From: Sandaracinaceae bacterium
GTDB lineage: Bacteria > Myxococcota_A > Polyangia > Polyangiales > Sandaracinaceae
Reading direction: 5' to 3'
NCBI GenBank assembly: GCA_040218145.1
Contig: JAVJQK010000127.1
Span: forward strand, 1-64,000
Length of the DNA: 64,000 bases
Part shown: one piece after another, positions 33,533 to 41,751 of the stretch
Position numbering within the stretch: position 1 is the first letter of the stretch
How the letters are laid out: the number at the start of each line of letters is the position of its first letter
The notes under the pieces: generated by a model
Database searches by the model: none
Seen by the model: the letters and a program-made list of their open reading frames with translations, nothing else
What the model was told of the DNA's origin: nothing
Position numbers and translations under genes: made by a program

Positions 33533-36500
33533 TAGGGAAACGGGACGAACCGTTGCCGGCTCACGGCGCCCTCTGCGACCTCCTCGGGGAGGTAGCGCAT
33601 CGGCATCGTCTCGTTCGCCAGCCAGAGGCGCGCCTGGTCGTTGAAGTGCGCCGAGTCGGGGTTGCCGCTCTGGCCGCCGGGCAGGATGTTTTGCCCGCGT
33701 ACGCCGTCGGGGCCGAGGGCGATGACCATGCGGAAGACCGGGCCGCTGCCGTGGCTGAAGGTCTCGCCGTCGAGGCCGGGGTTCGCCGCGTCGACGTCGA
33801 ACTGGTCGCCCGGGCGCGGGAACCAGCGGAGGCCGGCGCGCGGGTCGTCGGCCGGGAGATCCGCCGCGAGCGGCATGCGGGAGGTCGTGACGTTGAACAT
33901 GTCGAGGAGCGCGCCGAGGCCGCCCGCGTCGCCGAGGAAGCCGGCCAGGAGCGACTCGAAGCGCACCTGGTGGCGCAGGCCCCACAGGTACGTGCTCATG
34001 TCGGCGGAGCCGAAGCCGCCCACGCCGGGCTCGGTCGGCTCGGCGAGCAGGAAGTCCAGCGCCTCGACCAGCGCGCGCACGCCGATCTCCCGGCTGCTCT
34101 CGGTCTCGGGCGTGTCGATGTCGTCGAAGAAGACCGACTCGCGCGTGGCCGGGTTCCAGGACCCGAGCCCCTCGGGGTTTCCGTCGCCCCGGCCGTTCAC
34201 GAGGAGCTGGATGGTCATCATCGTGTAGGTGTCGCCCGTGACCGCGGGCGAGAGGTTCCGCGGGATGCCCTCGTCGTTCAGCACGCCGCGGATGAAGCGC
34301 GGGAACCAGTGACCGAAGAGCGTCGTGGCGACGCTCGACTCGGCGTCGCCCGCGCCGGGCGTGGAGTAGAAGGTCTCCACGCCGCTCGGCGTGGGGTAGC
34401 CGGCGTCGCGCCACGCGAGCATGCGGCTCTCCACCTCGGTGAAGCGCGCCTCGTTCGCCGTCCACATCGCCGCCATGCGCTCCTCGGTCGAGCCGGGGTC
34501 GGGCGTGCCGAGCGACGCGCTGCGGGCCGCGTCGATGACCTCGAGCAGCAGCGGGACGTAGTCCTCGCCGAGGTTCGAGTGGTGGTCGCCGTGAAGACGC
34601 TGCATCTCCTCGAAGGTCGCGTCGCCCGCCCCGATGGCCGCCGTCAGGCGCTCGTCGATGCGCCGCGCGCGGTAGCCCTCGATCCACGGGCCGCCGATGT
34701 AGTGAGGGTCGTCGAAGATGTCTCCGTCGGTGGCGATGTTCCCCGGGTCGTTGTTCGCGTGCATCACGTATTGACGCGCTGGGTTCACCGCCTGCGGCCA
34801 CTCGTCGAAGGGCACGGCGCAGCCCGTCGGCCCACCCGCGGCCGCGGCCGCCTCGTCCACGCGCCCCTGCGCGTCGAGCGGCAGAGACCACGCCCCGAAG
34901 CGCGTGCCGTCGATCAGCCGCCGAGGATCCGCGCCCTCGACCCAGACGTTCGTGCCCGGGTCCCGCGGCAGGTGATCGCGGCACGGCACCGCGTGGTAGG
35001 CGGAGTAGAGGACGGAGCCGTCTGCGTCGGCCGCCATCATGCTGCCGCCGTAGCCGATGAAGTGCCGCATCGACTGGCGGAAGTCCTCGACGTTCTCCGC
35101 GTCCGCGAAGCCGCGGAAGGCCCGCAGCAGCGTGCCGCCGTCGAAGGGGCCGTAGTAGAAGCTGATGGCGCTGATCACGCCGTCCTCGTCCTGGTCACCC
35201 GGGACGATCCAGTCGCCCATGAGGTTCACGCGGAACTCGCCGGGCCCGAGCGGCTCGTCCTCGGTGACGCTGCGCCCCTCGATCGAGGTGATGAAGCGGC
35301 CGTCGAAGGTCACGAACCGGGCGAGCTCCTCGGTGCGGCCCACGCTGTCGAGCTCCGGCACGTCGCGGATCTCGAAGGCCTCGTCCACACGCACGAGCGG
35401 CCGGTCCTCGCCCTCGAAGCGCGAGAACGCCGGCACGCCGTCGTCGTCCAGCACGATCTCCTCCGCGTACCAGTCGGTCACGTCCGCGAAGAAGGCGGTC
35501 TGCGTCCAGGCGACGCGGCCGTTGGTGCCGACGCCCAGGGCCGGCAGCCCGGCGATCGTCGCCCCCATCAGGCGCTGCGGGTTCTCGTCGCCCATCAGCT
35601 CCGTGTCGAGGCCGTACTGCCAGAAGAGCGCGGGCACGCTGAGCTGGAGGTGACCGTCCCCGGCCAGCAGCGAGGCGCCGTCCGGCGTGGCGCTGCCCAT
35701 GACGGCCCACGAGTTGGAGCCCCAGCCCTCGTGACCCGTCGGGTGCAGCCGCGCCTCGACGCGCTCGAGGTGCCCGACGAGGCGGTCGAGGGCGCTGCGC
35801 TCGATCCGGGGGAGACCCATCGGGATCGGGCGGCGGACCGGGCGGCCGTCCACGATCGGCGCGGAGGTGCGCCCGGTCGTCTCGAGCCCCCAGCCCGCGG
35901 CGGAGCTGTTCGTGTTCGGCGGCGCGTAGCGCTCGATGATGTCCTGCTGCAGGCCGGCGCGGCGGAGGGCCTCGTCGGGCGCGCCCACGAAGTACTCGTC
36001 GATCGGGCGCTCGAACGTCGCGGCGCGGCCCACGTCGCCGGTCTCGAAGCTCGTCCCGTAGAGGATGGTCGCGCCGGTCGCGACCACATCGCGGCGATCC
36101 CACGGGATCATGAGGTCGACCGCGCGGCGCCCGCCGAGCAGCGCGAACGCGAGCTCGAGCTCCTTGGGCGGCGGGAGCTGGCGGCCGCGCACCGCCTCGA
36201 TGTAGCCGTTGACGCCGTCGGCGAAGGCGTCGAGGTCGGCCGCCTCTTCATCCGTGAGCCCCTCCAGGAAGAGGTCGGTCACGTAGGTGGCGCCGGTCTG
36301 CCGGTTCTCGATGTCGCTCCCGAGCGCGGCGTCGCCGATGAGCTCGCTGAGCGTCCCCTGCGACAGGCGCGAGGTGAGGTCCATCTGGAAGAATCGGTCG
36401 GCGGCCATCGTGAACCCGAGCACGCGCATCGCGTCGCGGCGGTTCGCCGCGTAGACGTGCGGCACGTCCATCTCGGTGCGGACGACGTGGGCCTGCTCCT

Positions 36501-36687
36501 CCAGGTTGGGCACGAAGAAGCGCCCGGTCTCCTCGAGCTCGGCGAAGATCTCCGGCGGCGGCGGGTCGGGGGGACCCGCGTCGGGCGCGCTCCCGTCGGG
36601 CCCCGCGTCGACGGGCGCCTCCCCGTCATCGCACCCCATCACCAGCAGCGCCGCGCAGGCGCCGATCCCCAGCCACCGTCCAAGCAT
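33532..36687 (-). CDS. Penicillin-acylase-family (Ntn hydrolase) lipoprotein
   Basis: 1051 aa; signal MLGRWLGIGACAALLVMGC, then an Asp/Gly/Pro linker. The alpha chain includes DVPHVYAANRRDAMRVLGF and DRFFQMDLTSRLSQGTLSEL. The autocleavage and nucleophile site is HEGWGSNSWAVMGS, with cleavage before S324 expected. The beta chain has LLAGDGHLQLSVPALFWQYGL, GLPALGVGTNGRVAWTQTAF, YVMHANNDP (oxyanion/catalytic Asn region) and a C-terminal PGGQSGNPDSAHFNDQARLW, matching the QSGxxxSPHYxDQ family end. Such enzymes cleave amide-linked acyl groups, e.g. beta-lactams or acyl-homoserine lactones. At about 1050 aa it is longer than the usual 750-850. Lipid anchoring suggests it acts at the outer membrane. 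Confidence 0.93.
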   Translation of the reverse strand: MLGRWLGIGACAALLVMGCDDGEAPVDAGPDGSAPDAGPPDPPPPEIFAELEETGRFFVPNLEEQAHVVRTEMDVPHVYAANRRDAMRVLGFTMAADRFFQMDLTSRLSQGTLSELIGDAALGSDIENRQTGATYVTDLFLEGLTDEEAADLDAFADGVNGYIEAVRGRQLPPPKELELAFALLGGRRAVDLMIPWDRRDVVATGATILYGTSFETGDVGRAATFERPIDEYFVGAPDEALRRAGLQQDIIERYAPPNTNSSAAGWGLETTGRTSAPIVDGRPVRRPIPMGLPRIERSALDRLVGHLERVEARLHPTGHEGWGSNSWAVMGSATPDGASLLAGDGHLQLSVPALFWQYGLDTELMGDENPQRLMGATIAGLPALGVGTNGRVAWTQTAFFADVTDWYAEEIVLDDDGVPAFSRFEGEDRPLVRVDEAFEIRDVPELDSVGRTEELARFVTFDGRFITSIEGRSVTEDEPLGPGEFRVNLMGDWIVPGDQDEDGVISAISFYYGPFDGGTLLRAFRGFADAENVEDFRQSMRHFIGYGGSMMAADADGSVLYSAYHAVPCRDHLPRDPGTNVWVEGADPRRLIDGTRFGAWSLPLDAQGRVDEAAAAAGGPTGCAVPFDEWPQAVNPARQYVMHANNDPGNIATDGDIFDDPHYIGGPWIEGYRARRIDERLTAAIGAGDATFEEMQRLHGDHHSNLGEDYVPLLLEVIDAARSASLGTPDPGSTEERMAAMWTANEARFTEVESRMLAWRDAGYPTPSGVETFYSTPGAGDAESSVATTLFGHWFPRFIRGVLNDEGIPRNLSPAVTGDTYTMMTIQLLVNGRGDGNPEGLGSWNPATRESVFFDDIDTPETESSREIGVRALVEALDFLLAEPTEPGVGGFGSADMSTYLWGLRHQVRFESLLAGFLGDAGGLGALLDMFNVTTSRMPLAADLPADDPRAGLRWFPRPGDQFDVDAANPGLDGETFSHGSGPVFRMVIALGPDGVRGQNILPGGQSGNPDSAHFNDQARLWLANETMPMRYLPEEVAEGAVSRQRFVPFP

Positions 36688-36730
36688 GGGGCGAAGCCTA
36701 TCGGATTCGCCCGCGGCTGCGTAGCGACGC

Positions 36731-37378
36731 TCAGCCGTCGCTTCGTGCCGGCCGGGGGGCGCGGAAGCAGAGCTCCACGCCGCGCAGGCCCTGCCCGAGC
36801 GCGACGGTCCAGCGCTCCTCCACGGGCACGAGGTGCGCGCTGCAGAGGCGCATCCCGCTGTCCGCGAGCGACATGCGGCCGGTCTGGAACACGAAGGTGC
36901 GGTCGTCGCAGCCCGACTCGGGCAGGAAGCGCTCGTTCTGGTAGGGCCGCGCGTTCGCTTCGGCGGCGGCGCGGACGTCGAGGGCGCGCCCCTCCAGGCT
37001 CACGCTCGCGCCGTTGTGACCCTCGACCCGCAGGACCGCCTCGCTCGGATCGCACACCGTGACGGTCAGCTCGACCTCGTGCAGCCCGGACACGTCCACG
37101 GACGCGCGCGCCCCCTCGACCCGCACACGCTCGCCACACGTCGTCTCTCCGCTCGCCGGATCGATCTCGCAGGACTCCGAGCAGAGCGCCGTCTCGGCCA
37201 TGGTGACGTCGGGGTCGCACAGCGCCGCGCCGTCCCCCGCGGAGGGATCCTCCACGATGTCGGGCTGGCCGACGAGGGGCTGCTCGAACGCGACCAGCTG
37301 GACGCAGCCGCCCGCCATCATCGAGGTCGCGAGGGAGGCGAGCAACAAGGAGGCGATCCGCGTCATCGGCGCGTTCAT
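36731..37378 (-). CDS. Lipoprotein of unknown function
   Basis: 215 aa from ATG 37378, which has GAGAGG at a good distance; a second ATG at 37366 is possible. The signal ends MMAGGC. The mature part has a Cys-rich N-terminal third (CDPDVTMAETALCSESCEID and a following TTCGER) and a beta-rich remainder (VDVSGLHEVELTVTVC, VLRVEGHNGASVSLEG) that looks like a small beta-sandwich. I do not recognise a family. It is 43 bp upstream of the acylase gene on the same strand. Confidence 0.75.
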   Translation of the reverse strand: MNAPMTRIASLLLASLATSMMAGGCVQLVAFEQPLVGQPDIVEDPSAGDGAALCDPDVTMAETALCSESCEIDPASGETTCGERVRVEGARASVDVSGLHEVELTVTVCDPSEAVLRVEGHNGASVSLEGRALDVRAAAEANARPYQNERFLPESGCDDRTFVFQTGRMSLADSGMRLCSAHLVPVEERWTVALGQGLRGVELCFRAPRPARSDG

Positions 37379-37499
37379 AGCCTCTCGTCGACGCGGGGGC
37401 GAGCGGCATGCCCTCGAATCGGCCGTTGTGTGGCCAAACCGAGGTGTCTCAACGGGAGTCACTCAAGATCTCGATTCGGTGCGCCGTTGGATCCACTCG

Positions 37500-40265
37500 A
37501 TGAAGCTCCGCCTCCGATCATGGCTCCTCCCGGCGCTGCTGCTCGCGCCGCTCGCGTTCGCGGGCGACGCGCGAGCCGAGGACGCCGCCGAGGTCACGCC
37601 CATCCAGGTCACCAGCCTCGAGGGCGGCGTGTCCGTCGCCGGCCAGTGGCACTTCACCCGCGAAGACGATCCCGCGAACGCGGCGCCCGAGAGCTCGACC
37701 GAGGGCTGGGTGTCTCTGTCGACGCCGGGGCCGTGGAGCAACGCGTACCCGGGCTCGGAGCCCTTCCGCGTGGGCTGGTATCGCCGGGAGGTCCACTTCG
37801 ACCCGTCCCTGGTGGGCACGGAGGTGGACCTGCTGGTCGACACCTACATGGCCAGCCTCGATGTCTACGTCGATGGGGAGCGGGTCTACCACCGCGGCGA
37901 AGCGAACATCTACGAGTCCTACTACGCGATCCGCGCGGTCCCCGTGAGCTTCACGGTCGAGCGCCCGGTGCACGTGGTGGCCATCCGCGTGGACACCCCG
38001 CTGATGGTGGGCGTCTACCAGCTCCCGTTCGAGCTGCGGGCGCACGGTGATCACAGCGCGGCGCTCATCGCCTACGAGAGCTTCAACGGCGACTTCCGCG
38101 TCCTGCTCGGCTCGGTGATCTTCTTCTTCGGGTTGTTCTTCCTGTTCCTCTCGTGGCGGGTGAAGCAGCGCGCGTACCTCGTGGCCGGCCTGGCCTGCGT
38201 CGCGCTCTTCCCGTTCCTGGTCGGCACGTCGGACACCTTCGCGGCGTTCATGGATCCCGAGATCCTGCTGCTCCTGATCTATCCGGCGATCGCGACCCAG
38301 GGCACGCTCAACCACCTCTTCATGCAGAGCGTGGCCGGGCGCCCGATGCCTCGCTTCAACCGCGTGCTGATCACGTTCGCGGTCGTGCTCTTCCTGGTGG
38401 ACGTCTCCCAGCTCTTCTTCTTCCACCACTCGCTCTTCCTGGTGGCGCGCAAGATCACCTTCCTCTCGGGGCTCGTCCTCGGGGCGCACGCCACCTGGCT
38501 CGGCGTGAAGGCCGCGCGGCAGGGGCGCCGCGGCGCGCTCATCCTCGCGTTCGGCACGTTCGCCTACATCGCGGCGGCGGCGCACGACACGCTCATCGCC
38601 CTCGGCAAGATCCACAGCACGGGGCTCGTGCTCACCGGCACCCTCTGCGTGACCGGCGCGATGATCGCCATCGCGGTCGACCGCTTCGCGAACACCTTCC
38701 TGGAGAACGCGAAGCTGCTCGGCGACGTCCAGCAGATGAACGAGAACCTCGAGGGGCTCGTGGAGGAGCGCACGGCCGAGCTCCACGCCCGCCAGAAGGA
38801 CATGGCGGAGATCCTCGCCAACGTGCCGGAGGCGATCGTCGCGATCGTGCCCGGGCTGACGCTGCACGAGGAGCACTCGGCCTGCGCGCCGGAGATCCTC
38901 GGCGTCGAGGACGTGCCGGGCGCCAGCGTGATGGTGGCCGTGTTCGGCGGCGCCGAGCTGGACGACGACCGGGTCGACCAGGTGAAGAGCGCGCTGCTCG
39001 CCATCGTGGGTGAAGACTCCGTCAATCACCTGATCAACGAGCACCTGCTCCCCGAAGAGGTCTGCCGCCTGCGACCCGACGGCACCAGGCAGTACCTGGA
39101 GCTGTCGTGGGCTCCCATCGAGGACGCGAACGAGATCGTCAACAAGATGCTGCTCAGCGTGCGCGACGTGACCGAGCTGCGGGAGCTCCGCGGGGCGGCG
39201 GAGGCGCGCACCAAGGAGCTGGCCGCCATCGGCGAGCTCATCGCGGTCGGTCCCGAGGTCGCGCCGCGGCTGCTGTCGGACGGGCGCTGTCTCGTGGACC
39301 GCGCGAAGGCGACCGCGCTCGACGACGCCGAGGCGGTGCGCGAGCTGAAGCGCTTCGCGCACACCCTCAAGGGCGAGGCGCGCACCTACGGGCTCGGCGC
39401 GCTCGCGGCCGGCGTGCACAACCTCGAGACCGCCTGCACGGCGGGCGACGACGCGCCCGAGGAGGTCCGTCTCGCCACGGCCGCGCTCGCGGAGGAGGTG
39501 GCGCTGCTCACCGACGTCTGGACCGAGAAGCTGGGGCACGACGCGTCCGAGGACGCGCGACGCACCCTGGACGCCGAGCGCATCCAGCGCGCGCTCTCGC
39601 TGCTCTCCGAGTCCGCGAACGACAGCCGCGCGGTGCTCGAGATCCAGCAGGCGGCGCGCGCGGAGCTGCAGCTCGTCGGCCGGGCGCCCCTCGCGGAGCT
39701 GCTCGAGGACGAGATCGGCGCGGCGCGGCGCCTCGCGACCGAGCGCGGGAAAGAGCCGCCGAGCATCACGGTCTCGGGCGAGGAGGTCTTGCTCGACCGG
39801 AACGCGGAGGGGCGCGAGCTCGTCCGGGCCCTGGGGCACGTGCTGCGCAACGCCGTCGACCACGGGCTCGAGGCGGCGGAGGACCGGCTCGCGCGCGGTA
39901 AGCCGGCGGCCGGCGCCGTCCGCGTCACGGTGGGCCGCGATGGAGGGCACGTCACCGTGCGCGTCGCCGACGACGGTCGCGGGCTCGACCTCGCCCAGCT
40001 CGCGCGGAAGGCAGGACTCGAGGACGACGCGCCGGAGCAAGAGATCGCGCGCTGCGTCTTCCGCAGCGGTCTGTCCACCGCCGGCCAGGTCGACCTGGTC
40101 TCGGGCCGTGGAGTCGGGATGGACGCGGTCGCGCGCATGATGACGGGGCTCGGAGGGGCGGCCGACGTCGAGCTCGGGCCGATCGACGAGGCGACGGGCC
40201 GCCGCGCGTTCACGCTGCGCCTCAGCATGTTGGACCCGAGCTTCGAGCAGCGGGCCACGGCCTGA
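37500..40265 (+). CDS. 7TM receptor (7TMR-DISM-like) fused to a CheA-like Hpt-HATPase kinase
   Basis: 921 aa. A signal peptide (1-26) is followed by a beta-sandwich sensory domain (about 30-185: WYRREVHFDPSLVGTEVDLL, LDVYVDGERVYHRG), seven membrane helices (about 200-395), a short coiled coil (NLEGLVEERTAELHARQ) and a PAS-like segment (435-565). An Hpt domain follows with phospho-acceptor H621 in AHTLKGEA, then a CheA-type HATPase (about 715-915): N box GHVLRNAVDHGLEAAEDRLARG, G1 VADDGRGLDL, G2 FRSGLSTAG...SGRGVGMDAV. It ends right after the ATPase; the CheW-like P5 domain is absent. This is a receptor and CheA in one chain, and it heads an operon with an MCP-like protein and CheY. Confidence 0.9.
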   Translation: MKLRLRSWLLPALLLAPLAFAGDARAEDAAEVTPIQVTSLEGGVSVAGQWHFTREDDPANAAPESSTEGWVSLSTPGPWSNAYPGSEPFRVGWYRREVHFDPSLVGTEVDLLVDTYMASLDVYVDGERVYHRGEANIYESYYAIRAVPVSFTVERPVHVVAIRVDTPLMVGVYQLPFELRAHGDHSAALIAYESFNGDFRVLLGSVIFFFGLFFLFLSWRVKQRAYLVAGLACVALFPFLVGTSDTFAAFMDPEILLLLIYPAIATQGTLNHLFMQSVAGRPMPRFNRVLITFAVVLFLVDVSQLFFFHHSLFLVARKITFLSGLVLGAHATWLGVKAARQGRRGALILAFGTFAYIAAAAHDTLIALGKIHSTGLVLTGTLCVTGAMIAIAVDRFANTFLENAKLLGDVQQMNENLEGLVEERTAELHARQKDMAEILANVPEAIVAIVPGLTLHEEHSACAPEILGVEDVPGASVMVAVFGGAELDDDRVDQVKSALLAIVGEDSVNHLINEHLLPEEVCRLRPDGTRQYLELSWAPIEDANEIVNKMLLSVRDVTELRELRGAAEARTKELAAIGELIAVGPEVAPRLLSDGRCLVDRAKATALDDAEAVRELKRFAHTLKGEARTYGLGALAAGVHNLETACTAGDDAPEEVRLATAALAEEVALLTDVWTEKLGHDASEDARRTLDAERIQRALSLLSESANDSRAVLEIQQAARAELQLVGRAPLAELLEDEIGAARRLATERGKEPPSITVSGEEVLLDRNAEGRELVRALGHVLRNAVDHGLEAAEDRLARGKPAAGAVRVTVGRDGGHVTVRVADDGRGLDLAQLARKAGLEDDAPEQEIARCVFRSGLSTAGQVDLVSGRGVGMDAVARMMTGLGGAADVELGPIDEATGRRAFTLRLSMLDPSFEQRATA

Positions 40266-40273
40266 ACGGCGGG

Positions 40274-41347
40274 ATGGGGAAGTCGATGGGATGGATCGGA
40301 AGCTGGCTGGGCAAGAGCCCACCTGCCAACCAGAACGACCGGATCGAGCCGCCCGACCAGTCGGGGCCGATCGCGGTGCCGCAGCCCTCCCGCCTCGGTG
40401 AGCTCGCACGCAAGGCCGTCGATCTGGTCCGAGCCCGCGTGGTGCACGCCGTCGAGACCTCCGAGCGCGAGATCCTCGCCGTGGGGGAATGCCTGCAAGA
40501 CCTGATGACTCAGGCGCAGCGCCAGTCCGCGATCCTCCGGCAGATGGAGGGCGACATCGGCGACGGCTCGGCCATGAGCGGCGCGCTTCATCGACAGAAG
40601 GAGACCGTCAGTCGGTTCGTCGAGGGGCTGGTGGCGCGCGCCTCCGAGCAGCAGGCGCTCGCGCAGGCGGCGCACGAGCGGACGCAGCGGATCGGCGAGG
40701 CCGGTCACCGCATCCAGAACATCGCCACCCACTCGCGCCTCCTGAGCTTCAACGCCCAGATGGAGGCGGCGCGCCTCGGATCGCGCGGACACGCGTTCCA
40801 GGTGATCGCCAAGGAGATCCGCGAGCTCGCGGCCGAGGTCGAGAAGACCAACGCGCTGATCGCGGAGCTCGCCGACGACGTGGCGATGCACATGCCGAAG
40901 CTGGACGAGTCGGCGGGCGCGCTGCGCGAAGAGGCGGACCGGTTCAGCGACGCGGTGGACGACGGCCTCCGCGAGGTCGACGCGGCGCAGGCCAGCGTGC
41001 GCGAGCGGTTCTTCGCGTCCCTCCGCGACAGCGAAGTGCAGGCCGAGCAGACCGTCGCCTCCTCGGGCGCGGCGCTCTCGCATCTGCAGTTCCAGGATCC
41101 CGTCAGCCAGGCCATGCGGCAGGCGCTGGTGGTCCTCGATCACATGGTGGACTCGCTCGCGCTAGGCGAGGGGGGGGTAGAGGGGCTGGAGATGGCCCTG
41201 CGCGATGGGCGCGCGAAGATGGAGCTGCCAGCGCTGAGCCGCGACCCGATCGCGGGAGCGGCCATCGCGGCAGCGAAGGCATCGGACGAAATGGCAGGGG
41301 ACGGCGAAGAGGCTCCCCTGGCCAGCGGCGAGGTTCTCCTCTTCTGA
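40274..41347 (+). CDS. Soluble methyl-accepting-chemotaxis-like signalling protein
   Basis: 357 aa with no membrane segment. It is almost entirely helical. The hairpin tip of the MCP signalling domain is readable at about residues 147-193: IQNIATHSRLLSFNAQMEAARLGSRGHAFQVIAKEIRELA, matching the usual I-x-x-IA-x-QTNLLALNAAIEAARAGE...FAVVAxEVRxLA but with changes (THSRLLSFNAQM; RGHAFQVIAKEIR). The flanking coiled coil is shorter than in true MCPs. It starts 8 bp after the receptor-kinase stop. Since no CheW, CheR or CheB is encoded nearby, it may contact the kinase directly or act as its output scaffold. Confidence 0.82.
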   Translation: MGKSMGWIGSWLGKSPPANQNDRIEPPDQSGPIAVPQPSRLGELARKAVDLVRARVVHAVETSEREILAVGECLQDLMTQAQRQSAILRQMEGDIGDGSAMSGALHRQKETVSRFVEGLVARASEQQALAQAAHERTQRIGEAGHRIQNIATHSRLLSFNAQMEAARLGSRGHAFQVIAKEIRELAAEVEKTNALIAELADDVAMHMPKLDESAGALREEADRFSDAVDDGLREVDAAQASVRERFFASLRDSEVQAEQTVASSGAALSHLQFQDPVSQAMRQALVVLDHMVDSLALGEGGVEGLEMALRDGRAKMELPALSRDPIAGAAIAAAKASDEMAGDGEEAPLASGEVLLF

Positions 41348-41357
41348 GAAGGTCGTA

Positions 41358-41720
41358 ATGAGCAAGAAAATTCTCATCGTGGATGACTCGGCGACGGTCC
41401 GGCAGCAGGTCGGGATGGCGTTGTCGGGCGCGGGCTTCGCCGTGCTGGAGGCGGTGGACGGGGTCGATGGAGCGACGCAGCTCACGAGCGATGGCTCGAT
41501 CGGGCTGGTCATCTGCGACGTCAACATGCCGCGGATGAACGGGCTGGAGATGCTCGAGAAGGTGCGCGGAGAGGGCGTCTCCGTCCCGGTGCTCATGCTC
41601 ACCACCGAGGGCGATCCGGTGCTGGTGGCGCGCGCGAAGAGCGCGGGCGCGAAGGGGTGGATCGTCAAGCCGTTCAACCCCGTCGCCCTGGTCGCCGCCG
41701 CGAAGAAGCTCTGCGCCTGA
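41358..41720 (+). CDS. CheY-like response regulator
   Basis: 120 aa, single receiver domain. ILIVDDSATVRQQVG provides the acidic pocket, VICDVNMPRMNGLEML the phospho-acceptor Asp, VLMLTTEGDP the Thr, and AKGWIVKPFNP the Lys, matching CheY closely (including the MPxMNG loop). GAGAAGG lies just upstream of the ATG, which is 10 bp from the MCP-like stop. As the third gene of the operon it is the likely phosphate sink or output of the receptor kinase. No DNA-binding or enzymatic output domain is present. Confidence 0.93.
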   Translation: MSKKILIVDDSATVRQQVGMALSGAGFAVLEAVDGVDGATQLTSDGSIGLVICDVNMPRMNGLEMLEKVRGEGVSVPVLMLTTEGDPVLVARAKSAGAKGWIVKPFNPVALVAAAKKLCA

Positions 41721-41751
41721 CGTCGCTCGAGCGGGCTGCTACACGGGAGCC

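Noticed and set aside
41358-41720. A complete chemotaxis cluster around the CheY gene
   Set aside because: No cheW, cheR, cheB or flagellar genes in the window; the MCP-like protein is soluble and the CheA part is fused to a receptor.
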